NCBI GenBank assembly: GCA_001730015.1
Contig: MDLA01000126.1
Span: 186,001 to 250,000 of the forward strand
Length of the DNA stretch: 64,000 bases
Direction: 5' to 3'
From: Chromatiales bacterium (ex Bugula neritina AB1)
GTDB lineage: Bacteria > Pseudomonadota > Gammaproteobacteria > Granulosicoccales > Granulosicoccaceae
Part shown: one piece after another, positions 9,118 to 18,039 of the stretch
Layout: every line of letters begins with the position of its first letter
How positions within the stretch are numbered: position 1 is the first letter of the stretch
The notes under the pieces: generated by a model
Told to the model about the DNA's origin: nothing
Databases searched by the model: none
What the model saw: only the letters and a program-made list of their open reading frames with translations
Position numbers and translations under genes: made by a program

Positions 9118-10416
9118 TCAGTTTGTCACTATAACGCAATTGTGGCCCTGCTCTTTAGCCTGATTAAGCGCTTCCTGTGCATTGCCAATCATGGCGATGA
9201 ATGTTTCATCCGGGTACGTACTTACACCGATGCTGCCGCTGATCCCGAGCACGTTAGCACCGTACTGCACAGGAGTTTTTGCGATTAACTGTCGAATCCG
9301 CTCGAATACCATAATGGCATTGTGGTCACCGACATTTGAGGCCAGGCAAACAAAAGTGCCGGCATTGTACCGCGCCAGTACATCGTTTTTACGCAGCTCA
9401 TTTTGCAAAATAGGGGCGATGGTTTTAAGTATTTCGTTACTTACTTCGATACCGTATTGTGTTGTTAAATTGTCGAAATCGTCAATCTCGATCATCGCCA
9501 TGGACAGCTGGATATCACCACGTTGCGCGCTTGCATAGATTTTTTCACCGACATCGAATAGATAATCTCTATTGTATAAGCCGGTCAGAGAATCACGGGT
9601 GGCAGAGAATTTAATTTCGCGGACCCGCTCAACCGACTCAACGCACTGCTTGATGCGATAGTAAAACTCGTCTGGCTGATACGGTTTGCTGATGACATCA
9701 TTAGCACCCGCCCGCAGTAATCGTGCAGTGCAGCTATGATCGGGAAGCTCGCAGACCGCTGCAATTGAAAGGTCTTCACGACGATAATACTGTCTCAGGC
9801 TGTTGATGAGAGTGAGCTCATCATGTTTTATGGCATGGTGATCTACCAGCAGCAACGAAATGTCACGGTTGGTATCGAGTTGTCGTCGCACATCCGCTTC
9901 CGTGCGCACATCGATAACGGTATAGCGGTGTATATCCAGCAGCTGCCGGATTATTTTGCGGTTGAAATCGTTGCTACTGTAGAACAGTATTTTCCGCTGA
10001 TGATTAAGTAGCGTACGCGTCACCAGATCAGCGATCAGTTCCGTGTCTTCGTCACTGCGCTTGAGTACACAATCGATGATATGTCGATCCTGCAAACGAG
10101 CAGCAACCTCTTCGGTCACCCGTGAAGAAATAGCGATGGTTGGAACCTGATTGCTGATCAGTGGCTCGAGAACCTCACCTTCCGGTGCATCGGGTAGTCG
10201 GGTGTCTACCACGGCTAAAACGAACTCTCCCGCGTGCGTATTAAGAAGTTTTCGCACAGCACTCGCGGTGTTTACGGCATCGGCCTGAACGCCCAGTGCA
10301 TCATGGACTCGCTCGACCAGCGCGTCCCGAACTGCTTGTTCCTGTTCTGCGACCAGCACCCGCAGAGTGCTGCCGAAATCGTTGCCAGGAATCGATTCTT
10401 GCTGTTGTAGTCTCAT
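9118..10416 (-). CDS. Double-receiver protein with degenerate GGDEF domain
   Basis: The 432-residue protein has three domains. Receiver-like domain 1 covers about 18-140 (phosphoacceptor candidate D71 in 'VVDTRLPD'). Receiver-like domain 2 covers about 141-262 (D192 in 'LLVDHHA', conserved Lys in 'ISKPYQ' near 244). A GGDEF-type domain covers about 270-430. The GGDEF domain keeps 'RDSLTGLYNRDYL' and the acidic 'IEIDDFDN', but the signature loop reads NAGTF at 351-355. The allosteric I-site RxxD (RKND, 342-345) is kept at its canonical distance. By family knowledge such domains usually lack diguanylate cyclase activity and may act as c-di-GMP receptors. It is monocistronic. Confidence 0.88.
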   Translation of the reverse strand: MRLQQQESIPGNDFGSTLRVLVAEQEQAVRDALVERVHDALGVQADAVNTASAVRKLLNTHAGEFVLAVVDTRLPDAPEGEVLEPLISNQVPTIAISSRVTEEVAARLQDRHIIDCVLKRSDEDTELIADLVTRTLLNHQRKILFYSSNDFNRKIIRQLLDIHRYTVIDVRTEADVRRQLDTNRDISLLLVDHHAIKHDELTLINSLRQYYRREDLSIAAVCELPDHSCTARLLRAGANDVISKPYQPDEFYYRIKQCVESVERVREIKFSATRDSLTGLYNRDYLFDVGEKIYASAQRGDIQLSMAMIEIDDFDNLTTQYGIEVSNEILKTIAPILQNELRKNDVLARYNAGTFVCLASNVGDHNAIMVFERIRQLIAKTPVQYGANVLGISGSIGVSTYPDETFIAMIGNAQEALNQAKEQGHNCVIVTN

Positions 10417-10580
10417 TCGTCACGCTGAGTAAAAAGCTGTGAGCCGCATTGCAGCGGTTGGGATCGCTAATCCTTTTTGTATGCGAGATTAGTACCACCG
10501 TCTGGTATATTTCTTGGCTGATTTCATGTCAGAAAATGTTGTTTTTATTCTGTTCTGTGCTACTGCTGCCGAGGTTTCCG

Positions 10581-11219
10581 TTGCCCGAATATGCCCTTGA
10601 CTGGATTCTACGAACTGAAGGTCTGCTGCAGTCGTCAGATCTTCCGGATAGTCTGCTTCAGTCGGCAAACCTTCCGCCGGCGGTCGAAGCCTCGGTACTG
10701 GTGCCACTTTTTCAAATGGACGGTGAGTGGCATCTGTTGTTTATCCGACGAGTCAGCAATGCGCGTGATCGACACAGCGGACAAGTGGCATTCCCGGGTG
10801 GTCGGCGCGACCCCGCAGATAAAGACGCTATCGGTGTGGCCTTGCGCGAAGCTCACGAGGAAGTGGGTTTATCCATGCGTGATATCAACGTTTTTGGTGA
10901 ACTGGATGTGTATCGAACCAGCAGCAATTTCATCGTGACACCGGTGGTGGCACAGGTCCCCTGGCCTTATCCGTTTAAACCGCAGCTAACCGAAGTAGAC
11001 CGCATTTTCTCAATTCCGCTGCTCTGGCTTGCAGATCCGGCTAATCATGAGTTGCGTGATCGACCGATAAAGGCTGATTCAACAGCAAACCCGGGTTCTG
11101 CCAAAGTGGTTTATTTTTCTTCCTATGATGGAGAAATGCTGTGGGGAGCGACAGCGCGTATGACCCTGTCGCTGTTAAAGTCGCTGCACGAAGGTGATAT
11201 CAAATTGCATGAATCGTAA
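10581..11219 (+). CDS. nudL: Nudix hydrolase, CoA pyrophosphatase type (NudL-like)
   Basis: I place the start at TTG 10581, preceded by GAGG at 10571-10574, giving 212 residues, close to enteric NudL. ATG 10536 is an alternative that would add a hydrophobic stub. The UPF0035/NuCoA motif 'NARDRHSGQVAFPGG' leads straight into the Nudix box 'GGRRDPADKDAIG...REAHEEVGL', with D in place of the usual first Glu, as in other CoA-type members. The enzyme hydrolyses CoA and derivatives to 3',5'-ADP and phosphopantetheine. It is divergent from the GGDEF gene and convergent with the aminotransferase gene. Confidence 0.87.
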   Translation: MPEYALDWILRTEGLLQSSDLPDSLLQSANLPPAVEASVLVPLFQMDGEWHLLFIRRVSNARDRHSGQVAFPGGRRDPADKDAIGVALREAHEEVGLSMRDINVFGELDVYRTSSNFIVTPVVAQVPWPYPFKPQLTEVDRIFSIPLLWLADPANHELRDRPIKADSTANPGSAKVVYFSSYDGEMLWGATARMTLSLLKSLHEGDIKLHES

Positions 11220-11264
11220 ATTTCCGGCGCGCGTGGTGCCGCCGGAAAAATTTTGGCCGAAAAT

Positions 11265-12413
11265 TCATGCGAGCGTTTTGACGGCTCGCGAGATTTTCTC
11301 AATTGCCTGATTTAACTGCTCCCGGGTGCAGGCAAAGTTAAGCCGCTGGAAGTTAGCGTCACCGAATTGTGCTCCCGGTGAGAGTCCGACGCCGGCCTTG
11401 AGAAAAAATTCATGGGGGTCGGCAACAGGCATTTCGCTGGTGTTAATCCATCCCAGATAAGTTGCCTCAGTATCGTCCATCGACAGCAGCGGTAACTCGT
11501 TAACCGCTGATCGCAGGGTATCGAGATTACCTCGAAGATAGTCAATCAGGCCTTCATGCCAGGCCCAGCCGTGTCGATAAGCCGCTTGCGCTGCGACATA
11601 GGAAAGCGTGGGCACGATCGGCACGGTGTACAGGCAGGCCTTTGTGAAGCGCTCGCGGATTGTGGCGTCGGGAATGACCGCAAACGAGCAGTTTGACCCG
11701 GCCAGATTAAATGTTTTGCTCGGAGACATAAGAGTCAGCACATGGTTTTGCAAATCAGTGGCAACTCGACCAGTCGGGCAGTGTGTTTTTGTTTTATGCA
11801 GTACTAAATCACAATGTATCTCGTCAGAGACCAGCAGAATATTGTTAGCCGCACAAATTTCTACAACGCGTCGCAATTCGTCGTCAGAAAACAGCGTGCC
11901 CGTGGGGTTGTGCGGACTGCACAACAACAGCATTTTGCTACGCTTGGTGATCGCCCTTTCGAAAGCATTGAAATCGATTGTCCAGCGTTTGTCCACATAC
12001 TGTAATGGTACATCAACCCGGTCACGGTCCTTCATCGGTGGAATTTGCAAAAGCGGGTGGTAGATAGGTGTAAACACAAGTATTTCGTCGCCTGCATTAC
12101 CTGCCATGGTGCATGCGGCTGCAACACCTGGCACGACACCGGGCAGCCATACCAGCCAATCCCTATCGATTGACCAGCTATGCTTGTCTGACAGGTAATC
12201 CACCACCGATGTGATTAACTCGGGGGGTGCGCTCGTGTAGCCGATGACCGGGTGCTCAAGACGATTGTTCATCGCCTCGATAATTTTGGCTTCGACGGCG
12301 AATTCCATATCCGCAACCCACATCGGTATCACATTGGTATCCGGATACTTGTTCCATTTAATCGATGAGGTGTTACGGCGGTTTACGGGAAGGTCGAAAT
12401 TTACGGGCTTCAT
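11265..12413 (-). CDS. patB: MalY/PatB-family PLP-dependent cystathionine beta-lyase
   Basis: The 382-residue fold-type I aminotransferase-like enzyme carries the MalY/PatB features: 'IPMWVADMEF' near residue 29, 'HNPTGTLFSDDEL', 'LLVSDEIHCDLV' and the PLP lysine K233 in 'SPSKTFNLAG'. The family cleaves C-S bonds (cystathionine or cysteine conjugates) and some members act as regulators (MalY). The ordinary role here would be cystathionine beta-lyase, giving homocysteine, which fits with metY nearby, but this is inferred. A possible small ORF lies just upstream on the same strand. Confidence 0.9.
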   Translation of the reverse strand: MKPVNFDLPVNRRNTSSIKWNKYPDTNVIPMWVADMEFAVEAKIIEAMNNRLEHPVIGYTSAPPELITSVVDYLSDKHSWSIDRDWLVWLPGVVPGVAAACTMAGNAGDEILVFTPIYHPLLQIPPMKDRDRVDVPLQYVDKRWTIDFNAFERAITKRSKMLLLCSPHNPTGTLFSDDELRRVVEICAANNILLVSDEIHCDLVLHKTKTHCPTGRVATDLQNHVLTLMSPSKTFNLAGSNCSFAVIPDATIRERFTKACLYTVPIVPTLSYVAAQAAYRHGWAWHEGLIDYLRGNLDTLRSAVNELPLLSMDDTEATYLGWINTSEMPVADPHEFFLKAGVGLSPGAQFGDANFQRLNFACTREQLNQAIEKISRAVKTLA

Positions 12414-12859
12414 CTACTGGCTATTACCTGAATGTTATTCTTCAGGTGTGATTTAACCACTGTTTCAGCCTGGTTGCGACAGGTTCCGGTGCTTCACAAG
12501 CCACGGTGTATACGTCGAAAGCTGAACTATCCGTCGTGTGTGTCGCCGTGAACTGTGAGTCTGTGTACTCGGGGCTGGCTGTAGAAAGTAAAAGGGTGGG
12601 ATCCGCCGAAGCATCACCCACCAATTTACCGCCATTATGAGAAAGTAAGTCTCATTTGTTGAAATAATTCACCTGGAGGCCTTGTTCAAAACAATCCGGG
12701 CCAGCAGACGGCTTCGACAAAACTCTCGTCAACAGATTCTTATCCCAACTATAGAAATATCGTCGTTGGCGTGTGTTCCTTTAACGAAAGTCTTCAACTT
12801 GATTTCGAGGACAATTAATGTGCTGCAAATCAAAGTTTGCTGCTTCACTAAAAAACGCC
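12414..12859. other. 446-bp gap with one doubtful ORF
   Basis: Between patB and the SRAP gene I see no recognised gene. A minus-strand ORF from TTG 12624 to 12442 encodes 60 residues ending 'ATRLKQWLNHT'. It has protein-like composition, and its frame stays open upstream to about 12650. Without a recognisable family or a ribosome-binding site I do not call it. No clear RNA structure was noticed. Confidence 0.4.
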
Positions 12860-13507
12860 TTACTGCAGACACTCAGGGCCTTCGTTACGTGCATTATTGA
12901 CGTAGTCACTGACTTGCCGAATTTCGAAATTGCCGTCTGCAAGCGGCGTAAGCTGACGATTTATTTCATCGGGTTTATCGTTCGTCAGCCAGGACTCCAT
13001 GCTGCCGGGGTCGATAATGACTGGTTGTCGATGATGGATCGATTGCATCTCAGCGTTCGATTCTGTGGTGATCAGACAGCATTGCCGGTAACCGTCTGCA
13101 TGAACCTGCATAATGGCACCTAGGGCCATCGCCGGCTTATCTTTTAGCGAAATATAATGCGCGACACGTTCTTTCCCTTTGCGTCGCCATTCGTAAAAGC
13201 CGTTTGCCGGTATAACGCCACGGTAGCGTCTAATCAGATTTCTAAATGAGGGCTTTTCCCAGATTGACTCTGCACGAGCGTTGAATAAAGGGCGCTTAAA
13301 CTGACCCTCTTTAGCCCACGATGGAATATATCCCCATTGCATTGGTTCAAGTGACAGTGCAGTCCGTGATATGGCCAGGCCCCAGACTGCCGATGTCGGG
13401 GCGATATTATATTTTGGCGTAAATTTATCCTCTGGAAGAATCAGGCCCAGTTCGTTGAGTAGCCATTGGACCCCTTCGTGATCAGAGATATTCATGCGAC
13501 CGCACAT
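12860..13507 (-). CDS. yedK: SRAP-domain abasic-site/DNA-protein crosslink protein (YedK/HMCES)
   Basis: The 215-residue SOS-response-associated peptidase family protein begins 'MCGR', which makes Cys2 the catalytic residue after Met removal. It forms a thiazolidine crosslink to abasic sites in single-stranded DNA. Other active-site residues are visible at the expected positions: N76 in 'FNARAES', E106 in 'GFYEW' and H158 in 'SIHHRQP'. The last motif is usually HxRMP; here Met is replaced by Gln. Length is standard. It is divergent from the outer-membrane protein gene with about 97 bases between starts. No LexA box was identified. Confidence 0.92.
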   Translation of the reverse strand: MCGRMNISDHEGVQWLLNELGLILPEDKFTPKYNIAPTSAVWGLAISRTALSLEPMQWGYIPSWAKEGQFKRPLFNARAESIWEKPSFRNLIRRYRGVIPANGFYEWRRKGKERVAHYISLKDKPAMALGAIMQVHADGYRQCCLITTESNAEMQSIHHRQPVIIDPGSMESWLTNDKPDEINRQLTPLADGNFEIRQVSDYVNNARNEGPECLQ

Positions 13508-13604
13508 AAAAAATTTCCTTTGGTTAATTTATGTTCTCGTGGACAGTCATTGTTCAGCAAGAACAGTTGAGAATGAACACTCGACTATCCCAGGATCTAG
13601 ATTC

Positions 13605-14279
13605 ATGCGTATTATTCCCCTGTCAGCGGTATTGTTGTCTACATGGATAAGTTGTTCTGCATTTGCTAATCATATCGATGCAGAGCCCCGGCCCGGTAAC
13701 TCGGCCGGGCCAGATAAAAACAGAACCGTGTCAGCCTATATCGGTGGCGGGTGGGGCTTTGGCGGAGATGAAATCGGCCGCTTCGCTGATAGTAATGGTG
13801 CAATTGAAAAAGTCCGTAGTGGTGGCGGCCTGCTGCTGGAAGGCGGTTTGCTATTTCCTCTTGATCGAGGCACTCGTCTGCGTCTTACCGCAGGTTATCA
13901 GATTGATAGTGCTTCCCGTATCAACGGGGATACCGCTTTTGAGAGATTCCGGTTCGATGGTACGCTGCTACGTGGCTACGGACCTCATGAATTCGGGATC
14001 GGTATTACGACACATACTTCAGTCGCCTACAACTGCAATATAGACCCGATATGTAGCGGTGAAGTCGAATTCGATTCGGCGGTTGGCTACACGCTGGAAT
14101 ACGCATTAAGAATTGGCAGTGTAAATTCCTATAGGCGACGAGGCCGAGATACAACCACAGGTGTCAGGCTTGGTCTTCGTTATACCGGTATTGAATATCA
14201 GCCACAAGTTTCAAATAGCACAGTAGAAGACATCAAAGATGGCAATTCAGTTGTGGGTTTTATCGGGTTTAGTTTTTAA
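13605..14279 (+). CDS. Predicted outer-membrane beta-barrel protein
   Basis: The start is ATG 13605, with AGGA nine bases upstream, giving 224 residues. The first ~21 residues are a signal peptide ending near SAFA. The mature part has alternating hydrophobic strands ('TVSAYIGGGWGFGGDE', 'GGGLLLEGGLLFPL', 'TRLRLTAGYQID'), Gly and aromatic residues, and ends 'VVGFIGFSF' with terminal Phe, as expected for Bam-dependent insertion. An eight-strand barrel is plausible. I do not recognise the family; function unknown. Two Cys near the middle could form a disulfide in an extracellular loop. Confidence 0.72.
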   Translation: MRIIPLSAVLLSTWISCSAFANHIDAEPRPGNSAGPDKNRTVSAYIGGGWGFGGDEIGRFADSNGAIEKVRSGGGLLLEGGLLFPLDRGTRLRLTAGYQIDSASRINGDTAFERFRFDGTLLRGYGPHEFGIGITTHTSVAYNCNIDPICSGEVEFDSAVGYTLEYALRIGSVNSYRRRGRDTTTGVRLGLRYTGIEYQPQVSNSTVEDIKDGNSVVGFIGFSF

Positions 14280-14355
14280 TAAAAATGGATTCCGGTGGTA
14301 TTGCCTGCTAGTACTTTCGTGTAAGGTTTGCCTGGAGTATTAAACGGGTAAGGCA

Positions 14356-15303
14356 TTGAAAACAGGTTTGCATTACAGCGATATGCGTATCGATCGCGCT
14401 GATTATCTGCGGCGTGATGAAAAGAGTGTACAAGCGCTATGGAACGATCCGTCGTCTGTGGTGATTCCTGTTTATCAAACCGGGAACCTAATTGATCTAA
14501 ACCGGAATACCGCTGTGTTTAAAACGCAGGGCGAACTTCAGGCAACTGATCTGGAGCATGTTTCCGGTACCTTTCTTGGACTAGACAAAGGCACAGCGTA
14601 CTTTGCGGTCAATTGTACAGAGCAACAGGCAGAACGTTGGTGCGAACTGAGTAAGGTAACTGAGTTCAGCGATCTCAGAACATGCGGGCCGTTGCTGCCC
14701 GGGCATGAGGCGTCGATTCTGGCCTACAGCCGAGGCATCATTTATTGGCAGCAGCAAAATCCGTACTGTAGTTTGTGTGGAACAGCTAACCGGCTCGTCA
14801 GTAGTGGACACATGATGAGCTGCAGTTCACCCTTGTGCAGCAGCCAGACTTTTCCCAGAACGGATCCGGCGGTAATAATGCTGGTAGAGCGAACGGGCGA
14901 CGACGGTCAGCGCTACTGCCTGCTCGGCCGCAGTCCTCAGTGGCCCGATAAGGTTTTTTCAACCTTGGCGGGCTTTGTAGAGGTGGGTGAAACTCTTGAA
15001 GCCGCCGTTATTCGCGAAGTGCACGAAGAAGCTGGAGTAGTAGTGATTAATCCGCGTTATATGGCATCTCAGCCGTGGCCGTTTCCGCAGTCCATAATGT
15101 TAGGTTTTATTGCCACCGCCGCAACCTCTGAAATCACACTGGATGAGACCGAGGTTGCTGAAGCGCGATGGTTCTCAGACAAGGAAATTTCGACGTTTGG
15201 CAATTGGGGTGATGACGGCGATAATCCCAAATTGCCGCGTAAAGACTCGATCGCACGGTATTTAATAGACAACTGGTGCGAACGACGGAATCTACCGGTA
15301 TAA
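14356..15303 (+). CDS. nudC: NAD+ diphosphatase / RNA deNADding enzyme NudC
   Basis: This Nudix enzyme hydrolyses NAD(H) to NMN(H) and AMP and removes NAD caps from RNA. The zinc site is visible as 'CSLCG' plus two downstream Cys (in 'SCSSPLC'). The catalytic domain has a canonical Nudix box ('GFVEVGETLEAAVIREVHEEAGV', split here by its G-x5-E and REVHEE parts). The NADH-pyrophosphatase hallmark 'SQPWPFPQS' follows. The N-terminal domain is divergent, as usual. Start is uncertain: the frame begins at TTG 14356 with AAGG very close, and ATG 14383 is an alternative. At 315 residues it is longer than enteric NudC. Confidence 0.93.
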   Translation: MKTGLHYSDMRIDRADYLRRDEKSVQALWNDPSSVVIPVYQTGNLIDLNRNTAVFKTQGELQATDLEHVSGTFLGLDKGTAYFAVNCTEQQAERWCELSKVTEFSDLRTCGPLLPGHEASILAYSRGIIYWQQQNPYCSLCGTANRLVSSGHMMSCSSPLCSSQTFPRTDPAVIMLVERTGDDGQRYCLLGRSPQWPDKVFSTLAGFVEVGETLEAAVIREVHEEAGVVVINPRYMASQPWPFPQSIMLGFIATAATSEITLDETEVAEARWFSDKEISTFGNWGDDGDNPKLPRKDSIARYLIDNWCERRNLPV

Positions 15304-15469
15304 CTGCAGGATCGGCAAGAGACAACGGTCTATCGACCGGTAATGTGCAATGCCCGGCGAAAGGGCGGGGTCCCGTCAGTTGGTAAAAACAGAAAAGTAA
15401 AAACCCGATGAAATCGGTAACGCTCTGGCACAACTGCTCAGAGCTTGCTTGCTCGTTTGAGAGGCCGGG

Positions 15470-16816
15470 TCAGACCAGGGTAACCAGCTCTTCCGAACTG
15501 GTGGGATGGATGGCGACAGTATCGTCGAAATCGGCCTTGGTGGCCCCCATTTTTACCGCAACTGCAAAACCCTGCAGCATTTCATCAACACCCGTGCCGA
15601 TCATATGAATGCCGACAACACGCTCTTCTTTGCCGGTTACAACAAGTTTCATTGCGGTTTTTTGCGGGTGCGGGCTAAATGCGTGATACATGGCGGTGAA
15701 TGCCGTGTTGTAGCATTTGACTTCATCGCCGAATTTTTCTCTGGCCTGAGTTTCAGTCAGTCCAACCGTGCCAATCGGTGGGTGGCTGAACACCACTGAG
15801 GCGATGTTGTCGTAGTTGAGGTGACGATCTGTCATGCCTGCGTACAGTCGTTCGGCCAGGCGCCGACCAGCTGCAATTGCGACTGGCGTCAGCTGATCCC
15901 GTCCGGTGACATCTCCGATCGCGAAAATATTATCCACATTCGTTTTCTGCCATTTATCAGTGGGTATATAGCCCTTTGAATTGACTTCCACACCTGCATT
16001 CTCGGGAGTCATCTCTGCACTTAGAGGTCTTCTGCCAATTGCCCAGATTACTGAATCAAAATCCCCGAGGCTACGATCGTCGGTTGTTGTCACGGCAATT
16101 CTATTGTGTTTGGTTGTGAGTTTTGCCAGTGACGTATTGTTGATAATTTTCAATCCGTCGTCGTGCATTATGCTGGTCAGTGTTGAAGACAGAATTTCGT
16201 CAAACTCTCTTAGAAAATGCTCGCGTCTTATAATCAGGCTGACGTCACTTCCGAGCGAGTGAAGTACACCGGCGAGCTCGACTGCTATGTACCCAGCACC
16301 TACGACTGCAACTTTTTCAGGTATTTCGGTCAGTTCAAAAAATCCGTCTGACGTAATACCCAGCTCCGCGCCTTCGATATCCGGTATTACTGGCGCGCCT
16401 CCGGGTGCGAGTAGAATTCTCTCTGCTGTGTAGGTTTTATCACCGACTTTAACCGTGTGCTTGTCCACCAGCGAGCCGTGCCCGGGCAGATAGTCAACGT
16501 TTTCTCGGTCAAGATTAGTCTCATAGATTCCGTTCAATCGATGAATATATTTTTCACGGTCACTGACCAGGGCATTCCAGTCAAAACTTTTCTGCTCAAT
16601 TTCAAAACCATAGCCCGTCGCATCGCGTACGGTATGGGCGATGTGAGAGGCATACCACATTACCTTTTTTGGTACACAACCGCGGTTTACACAAGTACCG
16701 CCGAGTCTGTCGTATTCGACAACGGCCACCCTGGCTCCGTGTTTCGCAGCGCGTCTGGCGGTGGCAACTCCGCCGCTGCCGCCGCCGATAGCAATCAGAT
16801 CGTACTGGTAGCTCAA
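15470..16816 (-). CDS. gor: Glutathione-disulfide reductase
   Basis: I choose TTG 16816 as start because GGAG lies eight bases upstream and the resulting numbering puts the redox pair at C42 and C47 in '[13 protein letters not shown]', exactly as in enteric Gor. The frame is open a further 17 codons upstream without protein-like character. The 448-residue flavoprotein has the FAD Rossmann motif 'IAIGGGSGG', an NADPH motif '[15 protein letters not shown]', 'FAIGDVTGR', and the C-terminal interface '[11 protein letters not shown]' with the catalytic His. It reduces GSSG with NADPH in the cytoplasm. It is convergent with nudC. Confidence 0.95.
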   Translation of the reverse strand: MSYQYDLIAIGGGSGGVATARRAAKHGARVAVVEYDRLGGTCVNRGCVPKKVMWYASHIAHTVRDATGYGFEIEQKSFDWNALVSDREKYIHRLNGIYETNLDRENVDYLPGHGSLVDKHTVKVGDKTYTAERILLAPGGAPVIPDIEGAELGITSDGFFELTEIPEKVAVVGAGYIAVELAGVLHSLGSDVSLIIRREHFLREFDEILSSTLTSIMHDDGLKIINNTSLAKLTTKHNRIAVTTTDDRSLGDFDSVIWAIGRRPLSAEMTPENAGVEVNSKGYIPTDKWQKTNVDNIFAIGDVTGRDQLTPVAIAAGRRLAERLYAGMTDRHLNYDNIASVVFSHPPIGTVGLTETQAREKFGDEVKCYNTAFTAMYHAFSPHPQKTAMKLVVTGKEERVVGIHMIGTGVDEMLQGFAVAVKMGATKADFDDTVAIHPTSSEELVTLV

Positions 16817-16888
16817 TGTATTATTCTCCGTTATTTTAGTTGTGGTTGCAGGCGATAGTAACGCCAAGGTTTTTTTAACAGAGTAACT

Positions 16889-17053
16889 GTGCAGACTGGT
16901 AGCGCAGTGGAATTGATCTGTTTATCATGCGGTTGCTCTGGAATTTCCGATCACCGACAGCATGGTGAGAGAATTCCTGATCTGTGGAAGTTTAATGCCA
17001 TTTATCGGGCAATCAAGCTGGCGCAGATAGAATCCCGTTCTGACACCGACTAA
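16889..17053 (+). CDS. Possible 54-residue Cys-containing small protein
   Basis: GTG 16889 opens a 54-codon frame ending at TAA 17051-17053, 23 bases before ubiA. The product has three clustered Cys in 'ICLSCGCSG', then a His/Arg patch, then a Trp- and Lys-containing segment predicted helical ('[17 protein letters not shown]'). Composition is protein-like and placement suggests translation with ubiA. The ribosome-binding site is weak and I know of no matching family. It could be a metal-binding peptide or a chance ORF. Confidence 0.38.
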   Translation: MQTGSAVELICLSCGCSGISDHRQHGERIPDLWKFNAIYRAIKLAQIESRSDTD

Positions 17054-17076
17054 ACAATAAGCGAACTCCCGAAAGT

Positions 17077-17958
17077 ATGCGAATAATGCAGACTGGTTAT
17101 ATTGGTGACCGGCTTACCCACTATCTGCGTCTGGTTCGCGCAGACAAACCCATTGGAGCGCTGCTGCTGCTGTGGCCAATGCTGTGGGCTTTGTGGCTGG
17201 TGTCCGGAGGAGAGCCTGACTGGCTGGTGCTGCTGGTTTTTCTTTGCGGTACGTTTCTGATGCGTTCAGCCGGGTGTGCCATAAACGATTACGCTGATCG
17301 CCACATTGATGGTTTTGTTGCGAGATCGAAGGATCGACCTATTGTCAGCGGCAAGGTCTCGCCGAAGGAAGCACTGGCGGTTGCAGCTTTACTGGCAGTG
17401 TTATCATTCATGCTGGTGTTATCAATGAACAGGCTGACGATCGCAATGTCGTTTGTCGGTGTAGCACTGGCAGCGGTGTATCCTTTTTGCAAGCGGGTGA
17501 CGCACTGGCCTCAGCTTGTACTGGGTCTGGCCTTTGGCTGGGCGGTGCCAATGGTATGTGCGGCACAGACGGGTCGAGTCGAGCCGCTGGGTTGGTGGAT
17601 CTATCTGGCTGCAATTTTATGGGCGCTGGCATACGATACGATCTACGCAATGGTTGATCGCGAAGACGATGTCAAGCTCGGTGTTAAATCGACGGCTATC
17701 TGGTTTGGCCGCTATGATGTGGCAATGGTAGTGGTCGTGCAGTTGGCTGTTTTGCTGATTCTCTATGTAATCGGTCATAGCTACCAGCTCTCCTGGGTGT
17801 TTTTTGCAGGCCTTGCGGTTGCACTTATGATAATTGCTATCCAGTGGTCACTGATTCGAGCACGCAAGCCACCTGATTGTTTTCGAGCCTTTCTGCTGAA
17901 TAACTACATGGGTGCGGCGATTTTTATCGGTCTGCTGGCCCATTTTTCAGATCAGTAA
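17077..17958 (+). CDS. ubiA: 4-hydroxybenzoate octaprenyltransferase UbiA
   Basis: This 293-residue integral membrane prenyltransferase attaches the octaprenyl chain to 4-hydroxybenzoate in ubiquinone synthesis. The two Asp-rich substrate motifs are clear: 'NDYADRHIDG' starting at N70 and 'DREDD' at about 194-198. Around nine hydrophobic helices are visible. The octaprenyl donor is made by IspB, encoded at 46691 in this window. ubiC, the frequent upstream neighbour, is missing here and is replaced by a 54-codon ORF. The GTPase pair starts 81 bases downstream on the same strand. Confidence 0.95.
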   Translation: MRIMQTGYIGDRLTHYLRLVRADKPIGALLLLWPMLWALWLVSGGEPDWLVLLVFLCGTFLMRSAGCAINDYADRHIDGFVARSKDRPIVSGKVSPKEALAVAALLAVLSFMLVLSMNRLTIAMSFVGVALAAVYPFCKRVTHWPQLVLGLAFGWAVPMVCAAQTGRVEPLGWWIYLAAILWALAYDTIYAMVDREDDVKLGVKSTAIWFGRYDVAMVVVVQLAVLLILYVIGHSYQLSWVFFAGLAVALMIIAIQWSLIRARKPPDCFRAFLLNNYMGAAIFIGLLAHFSDQ

Positions 17959-18039
17959 CTCCGGTACATTCTGTGTTGCGAATTTTTTTGACGATCCCAC
18001 CCGCAAGGTGGCTGGCTGGCTATTCGGATACAATCGGTA

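Noticed and set aside
12442..12624. 60-codon minus-strand ORF upstream of patB
   Set aside because: Protein-like composition, but only a TTG start without a ribosome-binding site and no recognised family; described in the gap entry instead of being called.
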